From contig NZ_AUEW01000004.1 in assembly GCF_000426185.1 (NCBI RefSeq), positions 310,001 through 374,000 of the forward strand: a DNA stretch of 64,000 nt, given 5' to 3'. How positions within the stretch are numbered: the stretch's first letter is position 1; every line of letters begins with the position of its first letter. Source of the stretch: Cellulomonas sp. URHD0024 (lineage in GTDB: Bacteria > Actinomycetota > Actinomycetes > Actinomycetales > Cellulomonadaceae). Below are positions 24,823 to 33,270 of this stretch, piece after piece. The position numbers and the translations under genes were made by a program. The notes under the pieces are model-generated. The model was not told the origin of the DNA. It worked only from the letters and a program-made list of their open reading frames with translations, and searched no databases.

Positions 24823-24923
24823 CGGTCCAGGATGCCGTGTCTGCGGCGGCAGAGCGTAGGAGCGCCGGTCCTAGGCTCCGCTCGTCCTGGCGACGGGTCC
24901 CGCCCCGGACGCACCGTGGAGGC

Positions 24924-25649
24924 ATGACAACAGCAACGACAACCTCCACCACCATCGCCCTCGTCACGGGCGCCACCCGGGGCATCGGCCGTGAGACGGT
25001 CCGTCGGCTCGCCGCTCTGGGGTGGACCGTCTGGCTCGGCGCCCGGGACGCAGAACAGGGAGCGGCCGTCGCGGCCGACATCCCGGGGGACGTCCGGGTC
25101 GTGGGGCTCGACGTCCTCGACGACGCCTCGGTCACCGCGGCAGCGGACACCATCGAGCGGGCGTGCGGCCGCCTCGACGTACTCGTCAACAACGCCGGCG
25201 TGCCCGGCGGCTTCGTGTCGCCGCGCGTGACGGTGGCGGCGCACTTCCTGCCGGTCTACGGCGTGAACGTGCTCGGCCCCGTGCGCACCACGCACGCGTT
25301 CCTGCCGCTGCTCGACCGCTCGTCGCAGCCCCGGATCGTCATGGTCTCCAGCGGCATGGGTTCGTTCGGCATCACCTCGGACCCGGACCGCTTCGAGTCC
25401 ACGCTGCACGCGCTCACCTACACGTCCTCCAAGGCCGCGCTCAACATGATCGCGACGCAGTACGCCAAGTCGCTCACCGGCTACCAGGTCAGCGCGGTCG
25501 ACCCGGGCTACACGTCGACCGAGTTCAACGGCTTCCGCGGCACGCAGACGGTGGAGCAGGGGGCCGAGTCGACGGTCCGGGCGGCCACGCTGGAGCCCGG
25601 CGCACCAACCGGAACGTTCACGGACGCGACCGGCGTCGTGCCGTGGTGA
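24924..25649 (+). CDS. Short-chain dehydrogenase/reductase
   Basis: 241 aa. The classical SDR layout is visible: TGATRGIG cofactor site near residue 15, NNAGVPGG, catalytic Ser in VSSGMGSFG, and YTSSK (Tyr-x3-Lys). An Asp at GLDVLDD suggests the second-strand end; cofactor preference cannot be settled. ATG 24924 has GGAGG just upstream (24918-24922). Single gene divergent from, and probably controlled by, the MmyB-type regulator. Confidence 0.92.
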   Translation: MTTATTTSTTIALVTGATRGIGRETVRRLAALGWTVWLGARDAEQGAAVAADIPGDVRVVGLDVLDDASVTAAADTIERACGRLDVLVNNAGVPGGFVSPRVTVAAHFLPVYGVNVLGPVRTTHAFLPLLDRSSQPRIVMVSSGMGSFGITSDPDRFESTLHALTYTSSKAALNMIATQYAKSLTGYQVSAVDPGYTSTEFNGFRGTQTVEQGAESTVRAATLEPGAPTGTFTDATGVVPW

Positions 25650-25686
25650 CCTCGACAGCCGGAACACCGCCGAGGCACGACGACTG

Positions 25687-26733
25687 CTACCGCGCGAGCC
25701 GCTCGACGATCCCGCCGTAGAGACCGGGCGCCGCGGTGGCGATCGGCACGATGCTGCGCCGCAACGGCGAACCGGCGGCCATGACCAGCCCGCTCGTGAT
25801 CAGCCGGTAGTCGCGCGTGGCGGCGGTCCATGCCTTCTCGTACGCCGCCGACGACCGCTCGACGTCCGGCCCGAGGGTGCGCACGGCCGCGGCGGCCTGC
25901 GCCAGCCCGACGCGGACGCCTTCGCCGGTCAGTGCGTCCACGTAGCCGGAGGCGTCGCCGACGAGCCGGACCCGGCCGGCCGTCCGCGCGCGGGTGCGCT
26001 GCAGCAGCGGACCGGCGCCGCGCGGCGGACCGAGGGTCGGCGCCGCGCCGAGGTGCCGGCCCAGGGCGGGGAAACCGGCGAGACTGCGGTCGTAGTCGTA
26101 GTTCGGCGGACCCAGCATCGCGACGCCGACGACGTCGTCCGCCACGGGGGTCACGTACGCCTCGACGTGCCGTCCCCAGTGCACCTCGACCAGGTCGCTC
26201 CACGGCGGGACCCGGTAGTGCCGCCGGATGCCGAAGCGTCGATGCACGTTCCGCGCGGGCCGGTCCAGCCCGGTCTGGCGGCGGACCGACGAGTGCAGGC
26301 CGTCGCATGCCATGAGCCAGTTCGCTCGGACGCCGGCGGCCGTCACGGACTGCGCGTCCTGCGCGATGGTGTCGACCTTGCCGGACCGGACCTCGACGCC
26401 CAGCTCCTGCGCGCGCATGGCGAGCGCGAGGTGCAGTGCCGTGCGCCGAACCCCGAGCCCGGTCGCGCCGGTGAACAGGTGGTCGGCGACCCGGTCGCCG
26501 GAGACGTACCGGATCCCCGTCAGCAGGTGTCCGGTTGGGTGGACCCCCAGACGAGCGAGCGCCGCGACCGCGCCGGGCATGAGGCCCTCGCCGCAGGCCT
26601 TGTCGATCGGGGTCGAACGCGGCTCGACGACCACCGCCCGCAGCCCGGCCAGACGCGCCTCGATCGCCACGGCGAGCCCGACGGGGCCGCCCCCGGCGAC
26701 CAGGACGTCGACGTCGGGTGTCGCGCCCGTCAT
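25687..26733 (-). CDS. FAD-dependent hydroxylase/reductase of the phenolic-lipid cluster
   Basis: 348 aa. FAD Rossmann motif VLVAGGGPVGLAVAIEARL at residue ~10, KACGEGLMPGAV (the geranylgeranyl-reductase/UbiH-type motif), LMACDGLHSSVRR, and the second FAD motif GRVRLVGDASGYVDALTGEG. In Streptomyces the comparable srs cluster has a PKS, a methyltransferase and an FAD hydroxylase (SrsC) that turns alkylresorcinols into quinones. That role is the best guess here. It starts 30 bp after the ICMT gene, within a small triplicated junction. Confidence 0.85.
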   Translation of the reverse strand: MTGATPDVDVLVAGGGPVGLAVAIEARLAGLRAVVVEPRSTPIDKACGEGLMPGAVAALARLGVHPTGHLLTGIRYVSGDRVADHLFTGATGLGVRRTALHLALAMRAQELGVEVRSGKVDTIAQDAQSVTAAGVRANWLMACDGLHSSVRRQTGLDRPARNVHRRFGIRRHYRVPPWSDLVEVHWGRHVEAYVTPVADDVVGVAMLGPPNYDYDRSLAGFPALGRHLGAAPTLGPPRGAGPLLQRTRARTAGRVRLVGDASGYVDALTGEGVRVGLAQAAAAVRTLGPDVERSSAAYEKAWTAATRDYRLITSGLVMAAGSPLRRSIVPIATAAPGLYGGIVERLAR

Positions 26734-26767
26734 GCGGGGCGCCCCGTCATACCGGGCGGCCTGTCAT
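26731..26767. repeat. Triplicated ICMT-stop/FAD-start junction
   Basis: Three imperfect copies of a ~17-bp unit, each containing CAT flanked by GC-rich bases (top strand CCCGTCATGCGGGGCG, CCCGTCATACCGGGCG, CCTGTCATACGGGCG). The unit at one end holds the ICMT stop and the one at the other the FAD start codon, so the downstream start may have arisen from duplicated stop-region DNA. Confidence 0.5.
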
Positions 26768-27285
26768 ACGGGCGCAGCCACCGATCGAAGGGCGCGCTCC
26801 TCGGCCGGGATGCGGAAACGCAGCAGGAGGATCGCGTTGAGCACGGTGAAGCACAGCGCGGTGACCCAGGCTGTGTGCACCAGGGGGAGCGCGGCACCCT
26901 CCACCGCGACGGCGATGTAGTTGGGGTGCTGCAGCCGGCGGTACGGTCCGCGGCGCACGAGTGCGACGCCCGGCACCACGATGATGCGCGTGTTCCAGAG
27001 GTTTCCGAGCGTCGCGATGCACCACCAGCGCAGACCCTGAGACGCCAGGACCAGAGCGAACGCGGTCCAGCCGAGCAGCGGGAGGAAGGGTCGGTCGGCC
27101 ACCTCGGCTTCGACCAGGCACGCGACGAGCAGCCCGGTGTGCAGCGCGACCATGGGCGGGTAGTGGCGCCGGCCGCTCTCGATGCCACCGTGCGCGAACG
27201 CCCAGGTGGCGTGCCGCTGGGCGACGACGAGCTCCGCGAGGCGCTCGATGCCGACCGCGAGCACCAGGACGACGTACCAGGTCAT
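26764..27285 (-). CDS. ICMT-like membrane O-methyltransferase
   Basis: 173 aa with about four membrane segments. The C-terminal isoprenylcysteine-methyltransferase-type pattern is visible: LRWWCIATLGNLWNTRIIV, RRGPYRRLQHPNYIAV (SAM-binding), then a hydrophobic helix and RIPAEERAL. SrsB and BpsB, partners of type III PKSs, are of this type and methylate alkylresorcinols or alkylpyrones. ATG 27285 overlaps the PKS stop as ATGA and has AGGAGG 4 nt upstream. Confidence 0.88.
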   Translation of the reverse strand: MTWYVVLVLAVGIERLAELVVAQRHATWAFAHGGIESGRRHYPPMVALHTGLLVACLVEAEVADRPFLPLLGWTAFALVLASQGLRWWCIATLGNLWNTRIIVVPGVALVRRGPYRRLQHPNYIAVAVEGAALPLVHTAWVTALCFTVLNAILLLRFRIPAEERALRSVAAPV

Positions 27286-28373
27286 CGGACCTCCTCCTGG
27301 CGGCTCTGCGGGCGGCTCTCCGGCCAGCGCAGCAGCACCAGCTCCGCGCAGACTCCGGGGCCGAACGCGAACACGACGCCGAAGGACCCCGGCAGCTGAC
27401 CGCCCGCGTCCAGCTCGTCGGCCAGCACGTGCAGGACGCCGGACGACGAGAGGTTCCCGGCCCGCGCGAGCGATGCCCAGCTCGCTGCCAGCGCCTCGTC
27501 GGGAAGCCCGAGGGCCCGTGCAGCGGACTCGAGGATGCGGGGGCCCCCGGTGTGCGCGACCCACGTGCCGACATCGCTGACCTTCAGCTGATGCGCGGCG
27601 AGCAGGTCCACGACGTCCGCGCCCAGATGCTCCTCGACGATGTCGGACATGCTCGGCGACAGGACGATCCGGAACCCGCTGCCGCCGATGTCCCAGCCCA
27701 GCTGGTCGAGCGTGTCGGGATAGAGCGCACTGCGCGTGTCGACGACCTCCACGCCCTCCTCGGGCCGGCCGGAACCCACCATCACGGCCGCGGAGGCGCC
27801 GTCACCGAACAGCCCGCTCGAGACGATGTTGGCCATCGAGACGTCATCGTGCTGCAGGGTGAGGGAGCAGAGCTCGACGGAGACGAGCAGCGCGACGTCG
27901 TGCGGGTGCCCCTGCAGGTAGTCGCGTACCCGTGCGATCCCGGCCGCCCCGCCCACGCAGCCCAGGCCGAACACGGGGACGTGCTTGACGTCGGGACGCA
28001 TGCCGAGCCGGTCCGCGAGCAGCACGTCGATCGACGGTGCACCGATGCCGGTGACGGACGTGAAGAACACGTAGTCCACGTCGGTCGCGGTGAGGCCGGC
28101 GTCGGCGAGTGCGCGCCGGGCTGCCGTCGCCGCGAGGTCGGTGCCGACCCGCAGGAAGGCGTCGTTCGTCGCGCCGAACGTGGTCAACGAGGCGTACTCC
28201 TCGAGCGCGAGCGCGTGGTGCCGCGTCTCGATGCCCTCGGCCGCATGGACGCGACGAATCGTCGGCCAGAGCCGTTCGTCGTCGGTCAGCAGCGGGGCGA
28301 GCACGTCGGCGATGTGTCCCTGGGCATGGACGTGCTCGGGCAGGACGGCGGCGACCGAGGCGATTCGCACCAT
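27282..28373 (-). CDS. Type III polyketide synthase (chalcone/stilbene synthase-like)
   Basis: 363 aa. The Cys-His-Asn triad is present: Cys in VFGLGCVGGAAG (near residue 155), His in WVAHTGGP, and Asn in RAGNLSSSGVL. The terminal region AFGPGVCAELVLL is also conserved. With the ICMT-like methyltransferase and FAD hydroxylase it mirrors srsABC: fatty acyl starters extended to alkylresorcinols or pyrones, methylated and oxidised. ATG 28373 begins the conserved RIASVAAVLPEH; an upstream ATG at 28406 adds eleven unlikely residues. A CACGAT lies 6 nt upstream of 28373 and may be a leaderless -10. Confidence 0.92.
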   Translation of the reverse strand: MVRIASVAAVLPEHVHAQGHIADVLAPLLTDDERLWPTIRRVHAAEGIETRHHALALEEYASLTTFGATNDAFLRVGTDLAATAARRALADAGLTATDVDYVFFTSVTGIGAPSIDVLLADRLGMRPDVKHVPVFGLGCVGGAAGIARVRDYLQGHPHDVALLVSVELCSLTLQHDDVSMANIVSSGLFGDGASAAVMVGSGRPEEGVEVVDTRSALYPDTLDQLGWDIGGSGFRIVLSPSMSDIVEEHLGADVVDLLAAHQLKVSDVGTWVAHTGGPRILESAARALGLPDEALAASWASLARAGNLSSSGVLHVLADELDAGGQLPGSFGVVFAFGPGVCAELVLLRWPESRPQSRQEEVR

Positions 28374-28462
28374 TCGCGCATCGTGCCACGGGGACGGTCC
28401 CGGCACAGGGCGCGGGCTGGTTCGGACCTGCGACGATGGCGCGGGTGGAGCGAAGGAGCGCG

Positions 28463-29320
28463 ATGGTCGACGAACTGCGACGGGCCGGCACGGGTCGTGC
28501 GCGCGACTTCGCGCTGGCCTGCCACCCGGGTCCGACGCTGGCGGTCACTCTGTTCGCGGTGGCGATGGCGGTCGGCGCCGAGGCTCCGGCCACGACGACC
28601 GCCCTGGTCGGGGCGGCGATCCTCACCGGGCAGCTGTCGGTCGGGTGGTCGAACGACTGGATCGACGCGGCTCGGGACGCCGCCGTCGGTCGCACCGACA
28701 AGCCCGTCGGCGACGGCCGCCTGACCGCCTCGTCGGTCCGCCGGGCAGCCCTCGTCGCGCTGGCGGCCTGTGTCGCCTTCTCGCTGGCGCTGGGGTGGCG
28801 GGCCGGGCTCGTGCACCTGGCGACCGTCGCGTCGGCGTGGTCGTACAACGTCCGGCTCAAGAGCACCGTCTGGTCGTGGGCGCCGTACGCGTTCTCGTTC
28901 GGCTTCCTGCCGATGGCGGTCGCCCTGGCCCTGCCGGGATACCCCGTCGCGGCGTGGTGGGCGGTGCTCGGCGGTGCGCTGCTGGGTCTCGGTGCGCACG
29001 GGGCCAACGTCGTCCCCGACCTGCAGGACGATCGGAGCACGGGCGTGCGGGGGCTGCCGCACCGCATCGGGGGCACCGCGACGAGCATCGGCTCCGCGCT
29101 CGCCCTCGTCGCGGCGACGGTCCTCGTGGTCCTGGCGCCGCCGGGGGTGCCGTCGATCGGCGCGGCCGCGGCGCTCGTCGTCGCGCTGGGGCTGACGATC
29201 CTGGGCACGACGATCGCGCTCAACGGGGGCCGTAGCCGACTGCCGTTCTCCGCGGCGATCGCGGTGGCCGGCGTCGACGTCGTCCTGCTCGTCCTCTCGG
29301 ACTGGGTGGTGCCGCGCTGA
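28463..29320 (+). CDS. UbiA-family prenyltransferase
   Basis: 285 aa, about eight or nine membrane helices. Two Asp-rich motifs bind prenyl diphosphate: SNDWIDAARDAAVGRTDKP near residue 63 and VVPDLQDDRSTGVRGLP near residue 188. ATG 28463 has AAGGAG close upstream; an ATG at 28436 is also in frame. It is divergent from the type III PKS operon with 89 bp between starts. It could attach a prenyl chain to the phenolic/quinone product, giving a prenylated or meroterpenoid lipid (inference). Confidence 0.88.
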   Translation: MVDELRRAGTGRARDFALACHPGPTLAVTLFAVAMAVGAEAPATTTALVGAAILTGQLSVGWSNDWIDAARDAAVGRTDKPVGDGRLTASSVRRAALVALAACVAFSLALGWRAGLVHLATVASAWSYNVRLKSTVWSWAPYAFSFGFLPMAVALALPGYPVAAWWAVLGGALLGLGAHGANVVPDLQDDRSTGVRGLPHRIGGTATSIGSALALVAATVLVVLAPPGVPSIGAAAALVVALGLTILGTTIALNGGRSRLPFSAAIAVAGVDVVLLVLSDWVVPR

Positions 29321-29339
29321 GGCGTCGGCGAGCGTTTGA

Positions 29340-29357
29340 CTTCGAGTGCGCTCGAAG
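29340..29357. promoter_or_regulatory. Inverted repeat between UbiA and LLM oxidoreductase genes
   Basis: CTTCGAG-TGCG-CTCGAAG, a perfect 7-bp palindrome with 4-nt centre, 19 bp after the UbiA stop and 46 bp before the GTG of the next gene. TTTGAC (29335-29340) overlaps it and could be a -35. Either an operator or a short terminator. Confidence 0.4.
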
Positions 29358-29402
29358 GGGCACGCTGCTGGGTGTCCTGTCCTCTCGTCGAAGGAGTCTG
29401 CT

Positions 29403-30278
29403 GTGCGCGTCGGAATCCATCTCATGCGGTTCGACTCGGTGCCTGCCTCCGACCTGCGCCAGGAGCTCGCCCAGACGGTCGTGGCGGCCGAGGACGCCGG
29501 GGTCGCGTGGGTCTCGGTCATGGACCACTACTTCCAGATGATCGCGGCGGGCTTCCCGCGCGAGGACCCGATGCTCGAGGCGTACACGACCCTCGGCTAC
29601 CTGGCCGGCGTCACCTCGAGCGTTCAGCTCGGCGTTCTGGTCACCGGGGTGACGTACCGGCACCCGGGCCTCCTGGCCAAGATCGTCGCCACGCTGGACG
29701 TGCTCAGCGGCGGGCGAGCCACCCTCGGGATCGGCGCCGCCTGGTACGAGGAGGAGCACCAGGCGTTCGGGGTCCCGTACCCGCCGCTGGGTGAGCGGTT
29801 CGAGCGGCTCGAGGAGGCGCTGCAGATCTGCCGCCAGATGTTCGACCCCTCGAACGACGGGCCGTACGAGGGCACCCACTACCAGCTGGCCGAGACCCTC
29901 TGCTCGCCGCAGCCCCTGCACGCGCCGGAGATCATGGTCGGCGGCGGCGGAGAGAAGAAGACCTTGCGTCTCGTGGCTCAGTACGGCGACGCCTGCAACC
30001 TGTTCGCGACCACGCCGGAGCTGATCGCGCACAAGCTGGAGGTGCTGCGGGGGCACTGCGCCGACGTCGGTCGCGACCCCGGCGACATCCGCGTCACCAT
30101 GCTGCACGGCGGTGCGGACCTGTTGAACGGTGACGTCGACGCCTTCGTCGAGGAGATCACGCCGTACCGAGATCTCGGCGTCGAGACCGTGATCCTGCGC
30201 CCGCCGGCCACGAGCCTGTCGGCCTGGGTCCGCGACCACGTCGCGCCGGCGGTGGGCCCACTGGCCGAGCTCGGCTAG
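29403..30278 (+). CDS. LLM-class F420-dependent oxidoreductase
   Basis: 291 aa. Luciferase-like TIM barrel: VGIHLMRF, VMDHYFQM (cofactor-side His), VLVTGVTYRHPGLLAKIVATLDVLSGGRATLGIGAAWYEEE split across strands, LEEALQICRQMF and IMVGGGGEKKTLRL. The GRATLGIGAAW pattern is typical of F420-using members of actinobacteria. GTG 29403 has AAGGAG 6 nt before it. The substrate is unknown. Its end overlaps the convergent pentapeptide gene by 4 bp. Confidence 0.88.
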   Translation: MRVGIHLMRFDSVPASDLRQELAQTVVAAEDAGVAWVSVMDHYFQMIAAGFPREDPMLEAYTTLGYLAGVTSSVQLGVLVTGVTYRHPGLLAKIVATLDVLSGGRATLGIGAAWYEEEHQAFGVPYPPLGERFERLEEALQICRQMFDPSNDGPYEGTHYQLAETLCSPQPLHAPEIMVGGGGEKKTLRLVAQYGDACNLFATTPELIAHKLEVLRGHCADVGRDPGDIRVTMLHGGADLLNGDVDAFVEEITPYRDLGVETVILRPPATSLSAWVRDHVAPAVGPLAELG

Positions 30279-31171
30279 ACCCAGTGGGAGGGCGCGGCGC
30301 CGAGACGTCCGGGCAGCCGGGTCGTCGCGTCGCCGCGGGCCGGGGCGACCTGGCTCGGGGTGACGAAGAAGGCGGTCGACAGGTCCGCCGCCCGCAGGTC
30401 CGCGCCCCGCAGGTCCGCACCCAGAAGGTCGGCCTCGCGCAGGTCCGCGCCGCGCAGGTCGGCGCCCATGAGGCTCGCGCTCCGCAGGTCCGCGGCGCGC
30501 AGGTCGGTGAGGCGCCGTCCGGCCAGGTCGGCACGACGATGGTCCGGTCCCGTCGGCCGCGCCAGGGCCACGGCCTTCTCCAGCAGCGGTCCGACGACGT
30601 CCGGCATCGCGAGCGGGTCGACCGAGTGCAGCGCGTCGAGGTCGCCGGTCGCACCTGTCAGCTCGTCGACGAGCACGGTGACGTCACCGTGGATCGGCTC
30701 GGCTGCCTCGATGGTCAGGACCTCGGTCAGGTACCAGAGCAGCTCGTGGAGGTTCTGCACGGCATGGAAGTCCGCGAACATCGCGCTCGCCGTCGCCGGG
30801 TCGTCGCGCCAGCTGCGGCCTGCGTAGAGCAGCTGGCTGACCTTCTGGCCTCCGCCGAAGCACTCGTAGACCGTGCACCCGGTCATCCCGCGTTCCCGCA
30901 GCTCGGTGTGGATGCGGCAGCGGTGGTCGCCGCTGAGGTTCTGGCACGGCGTGCCCGGGCGCTTGTCGAAGGCGAACGCCGACGAGCGCGTGAACCCTAG
31001 GGCCACGCAGCACAGGCCGACGCACCGGGAGCAGTCCGAGCGCAGATCGAGACCCATGACGTCGCGCTGCACGGGGTCGAGGGGTTCGCGGTCGCTCTGC
31101 ACGACGTTGCGCTGCACGAGGTCGCGCTCCACGGGGACCCGATCGTCGGCGTCGCTGCGGTCCGTGGTCAC
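30275..31171 (-). CDS. Cys-rich plus pentapeptide-repeat protein
   Basis: 298 aa. Residues ~35-105 carry many Cys ([41 protein letters not shown]), likely a metal or Fe-S site. A helical middle follows. The C-terminal third has tandem A-(D/N)-L-x-x repeats ([18 protein letters not shown], then [16 protein letters not shown]), the right-handed square helix seen in MfpA/Qnr and other pentapeptide proteins. Such helices can mimic DNA; no target can be named. The GTG at 31171 is the first start that keeps the Cys region; no clear SD, so the N-terminus is uncertain. Upstream DNA contains the clpP operators. Confidence 0.8.
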   Translation of the reverse strand: MTTDRSDADDRVPVERDLVQRNVVQSDREPLDPVQRDVMGLDLRSDCSRCVGLCCVALGFTRSSAFAFDKRPGTPCQNLSGDHRCRIHTELRERGMTGCTVYECFGGGQKVSQLLYAGRSWRDDPATASAMFADFHAVQNLHELLWYLTEVLTIEAAEPIHGDVTVLVDELTGATGDLDALHSVDPLAMPDVVGPLLEKAVALARPTGPDHRRADLAGRRLTDLRAADLRSASLMGADLRGADLREADLLGADLRGADLRAADLSTAFFVTPSQVAPARGDATTRLPGRLGAAPSHWV

Positions 31172-31276
31172 CCTGTGCAGTCTGCGCCACCCGGTACGGG
31201 GTGAGCCAGTGTCTCCTCGCTCGAGTCGGTGGCACCGAGGGCTCGCATGCGGTGCGTCCGGGCCGATGCCCCGCGG

Positions 31277-31310
31277 TGTCTGCCGGTGGCGGATCTGCCG
31301 ACGGCAGAGC
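31277..31310 (+). promoter_or_regulatory. Two PopR/ClgR-like boxes upstream of the clpP pair
   Basis: Box 1 (31277-31295): TGTCTGCC-GGT-GGCGGATC, right half imperfect. Box 2 (31292-31310): GATCTGCC-GAC-GGCAGAGC, with a perfect TCTGCC/GGCAGA core. They resemble the PopR target TGTCTGCC-3 nt-GGCAGACA described upstream of Streptomyces clpP3-clpP4. Box 2 ends 68 bp before the first clpP start. Confidence 0.75.
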
Positions 31311-31378
31311 AGGGGCCCAGGCGGGCGTCGGCGTGCGACGTTCGAGTGGTCAGCACGTCGACCACCCGGAGGTTCCGC

Positions 31379-31999
31379 ATGTACCCCACGGCCCGCACCG
31401 CCGCCCCGCCCACTCTGCGCCCGTTCGACGACGACCTGTCCACGCGCCTGCTGCACCAGCGGATCGTCGTGCTCGGCCAGGAGGTCGACGACCCGGTCGC
31501 CAACCGCATCTGCGCGCAGCTGCTCCTCCTGTCCGCCGAGGACCCGCGCCGCGACATCGCGCTCTACATCAACTCTCCGGGCGGCTCGATCAGCGCCGCT
31601 CTGGCCATGTACGACACCATGCGGCTGATCCCCAACGACGTGTCGACGCTCGCCATGGGACTTGCCGCGAGCGCCGGTCAGTTCCTGCTGAGCGCCGGCA
31701 CGCCCGGCAAGCGGTACGCCATGCGGCACGCGCGGGTGCTGATGCACCAGCCGTCGGGCGGGATCGGGGGGACCGCGGTCGACATCGCGATCCAGGCCGA
31801 GAACATGGCGCACGTGAAGCGCACGATGCAGTCTCTGACCGCCGAGCACACGGGCCAGTCGATAGAGACGATCGAGACAGACGCCGACCGCGACCGATGG
31901 TTCACCGCGGCGGAGGCGCTCGAGTACGGGTTCGTCGACAAGGTCGTCGAGCAGCTGGACGACGTCCGCCCCGACAGCCCCCGGAAGGTCGGTCTGTGA
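31379..31999 (+). CDS. clpP: ATP-dependent Clp protease proteolytic subunit (first of pair)
   Basis: 206 aa. The catalytic triad is intact: Ser in [11 protein letters not shown], His in [11 protein letters not shown], Asp in [13 protein letters not shown] 31379 has GGAGG 6 nt upstream; the open frame extends upstream through the operator region but is not coding. The stop overlaps the next clpP start (TGATG). Actinobacteria usually have an essential ClpP1P2 pair plus, as in Streptomyces, an inducible pair; the PopR boxes and lone location without ClpX suggest this is the inducible type. Confidence 0.94.
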   Translation: MYPTARTAAPPTLRPFDDDLSTRLLHQRIVVLGQEVDDPVANRICAQLLLLSAEDPRRDIALYINSPGGSISAALAMYDTMRLIPNDVSTLAMGLAASAGQFLLSAGTPGKRYAMRHARVLMHQPSGGIGGTAVDIAIQAENMAHVKRTMQSLTAEHTGQSIETIETDADRDRWFTAAEALEYGFVDKVVEQLDDVRPDSPRKVGL

Positions 32000-32613
32000 T
32001 GGCCAGCTACACGATTCCCGTCGTCGTCGAGCAGCGGCCGAACGGCGAGCGCGCGTCCGACGTCTACTCGCGGCTGCTCGGCGACCGGATCATCTTCCTG
32101 GGCACGGAGATCGACGACGGTGTGGCCAACGTGGTGATCGCGCAGCTCCTGCACCTGCAGTCCGAGAGCCAGGACTCGCCGATCCACCTGTACATCAACT
32201 CGCCCGGGGGCTCGATCACCGCCCTGCTGGCCGTGTACGACACCATCTCGTACATCAAGCCGACCGTGGCGACGTTCTGCCTGGGGCAGGCTGCCTCCGC
32301 CGCTGCGGTGCTCCTGGCGGCGGGCGCACCCGGTAGTCGGCACGTGCTCGAGCACGCGCGGGTGCTGCTGCACCAGCCGTCGGGCGGTGGGGAGGGGACG
32401 GCGGCGGACCTGGAGATCCAGGCGCGGGAGGTTCTGCGGCTCCGGGAGGAGGTCGAGCACATCCTGCACCGGCACACGGGCCAGCCCCTCGACAAGCTCC
32501 GGCTCGACACCGACAGGGACCTGATCCTGACGGCGCAGCAGGCGGTCGACTACGGCCTGGCCGACCGGGTGGTCCGCACCCTCAAGGAGGTGCCCGCAGC
32601 GGTCGCCGGGTAG
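31999..32613 (+). CDS. clpP: ATP-dependent Clp protease proteolytic subunit (second of pair)
   Basis: 204 aa. Its Ser is in [15 protein letters not shown], the His in [11 protein letters not shown] and the Asp in [10 protein letters not shown], so it should be active. The N-terminal [12 protein letters not shown] is typical of the second actinobacterial subunit, which usually contacts the ATPase. It overlaps the first gene by one base and would assemble with it in a mixed 14-mer. Downstream lies the 15-bp tandem repeat and the convergent regulator. Confidence 0.94.
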   Translation: MASYTIPVVVEQRPNGERASDVYSRLLGDRIIFLGTEIDDGVANVVIAQLLHLQSESQDSPIHLYINSPGGSITALLAVYDTISYIKPTVATFCLGQAASAAAVLLAAGAPGSRHVLEHARVLLHQPSGGGEGTAADLEIQAREVLRLREEVEHILHRHTGQPLDKLRLDTDRDLILTAQQAVDYGLADRVVRTLKEVPAAVAG

Positions 32614-32626
32614 TCGTCAGGCGGGG

Positions 32627-32761
32627 TCCGGCGGCGAGCAGTCAGGCGGCGAGTGGTCACGCGGCGAGCAGTCAGGCGGCGAGCAGTCAGGCGGCGAGCA
32701 GTCGGGCGGCGAGCGATCAGGCGGCGAGCAGTCGCGCGGCGAGCGGTCAGGCGGCGAGCAG
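32627..32761. repeat. Nine tandem 15-bp repeats ending in the PopR-like gene's stop
   Basis: Nine units of TCAGGCGGCGAGCAG (top strand) with a few substitutions. Read on the minus strand, a full unit is CTG-CTC-GCC-GCC-TGA, i.e. Leu-Leu-Ala-Ala-stop, the exact last codons of the regulator gene. All units stay in its frame. Confidence 0.9.
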
Positions 32762-33166
32762 GACGGGCGTCGTCGAGGCGGTGCGGACCGTGAGCCGGGT
32801 GACCGTCGCGAGCTCGTGCTCGGTGCTCGTCGCGACGAGGTCTGCGGTGGCTGGTGCCGTCAGGTCGACGACCACGCGGCCCTCGGCGCGGGCGAGCTCG
32901 GCATGCGCTGCGCCGACGAGGTCGACCAGCCGTAGTCCGAGGGCCCGGCAGATCGCGACGAGCACCTCCGACGACGGCTCCTTGCGACCGCGCTCGACCT
33001 CGGAGAGGTACGCCACCGAGACCCGTGCACTCTCGGCGACGTCCCGCAGGGTGCGGCTCTGACCCTCGCGTCGTGCTCGCAGGATCGCGCCGACCAGGTG
33101 CCGGAGCAGTGGTTCGACGGGACGCGGCGCGACGGCTCGGCCCAGCGTGCTGATCGGTTGCGTCAT
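32747..33166 (-). CDS. popR: PopR/ClgR-like transcriptional activator of clpP genes
   Basis: 139 aa. An Xre-type HTH in residues ~38-80 (RTLRDVAESARVSVAYLSEV, then ERGRKEPSSEVLVAICRALGL) is very close to ClgR and PopR of Streptomyces and Mycobacterium. The protein ends in Leu-Leu-Ala-Ala. In Streptomyces, PopR and ClgR are degraded by ClpP, and the two terminal Ala are needed (established). So the product likely activates the convergent clpP pair and is then destroyed by Clp: a feedback loop. ATG 33166 has GGAGG. Orthology to popR rather than clgR rests on the neighbouring clpP pair and boxes. Confidence 0.88.
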   Translation of the reverse strand: MTQPISTLGRAVAPRPVEPLLRHLVGAILRARREGQSRTLRDVAESARVSVAYLSEVERGRKEPSSEVLVAICRALGLRLVDLVGAAHAELARAEGRVVVDLTAPATADLVATSTEHELATVTRLTVRTASTTPVLLAA

Positions 33167-33270
33167 CGGAGCCTCCGGGGGTGATCGCGGTCCTCGTCAC
33201 GGTAGCCCGCGAACCACCGGCGACGGCCGGCAGGCCTTCTGCCGTCAGCGGACGGACGAACGCCTGCCGA

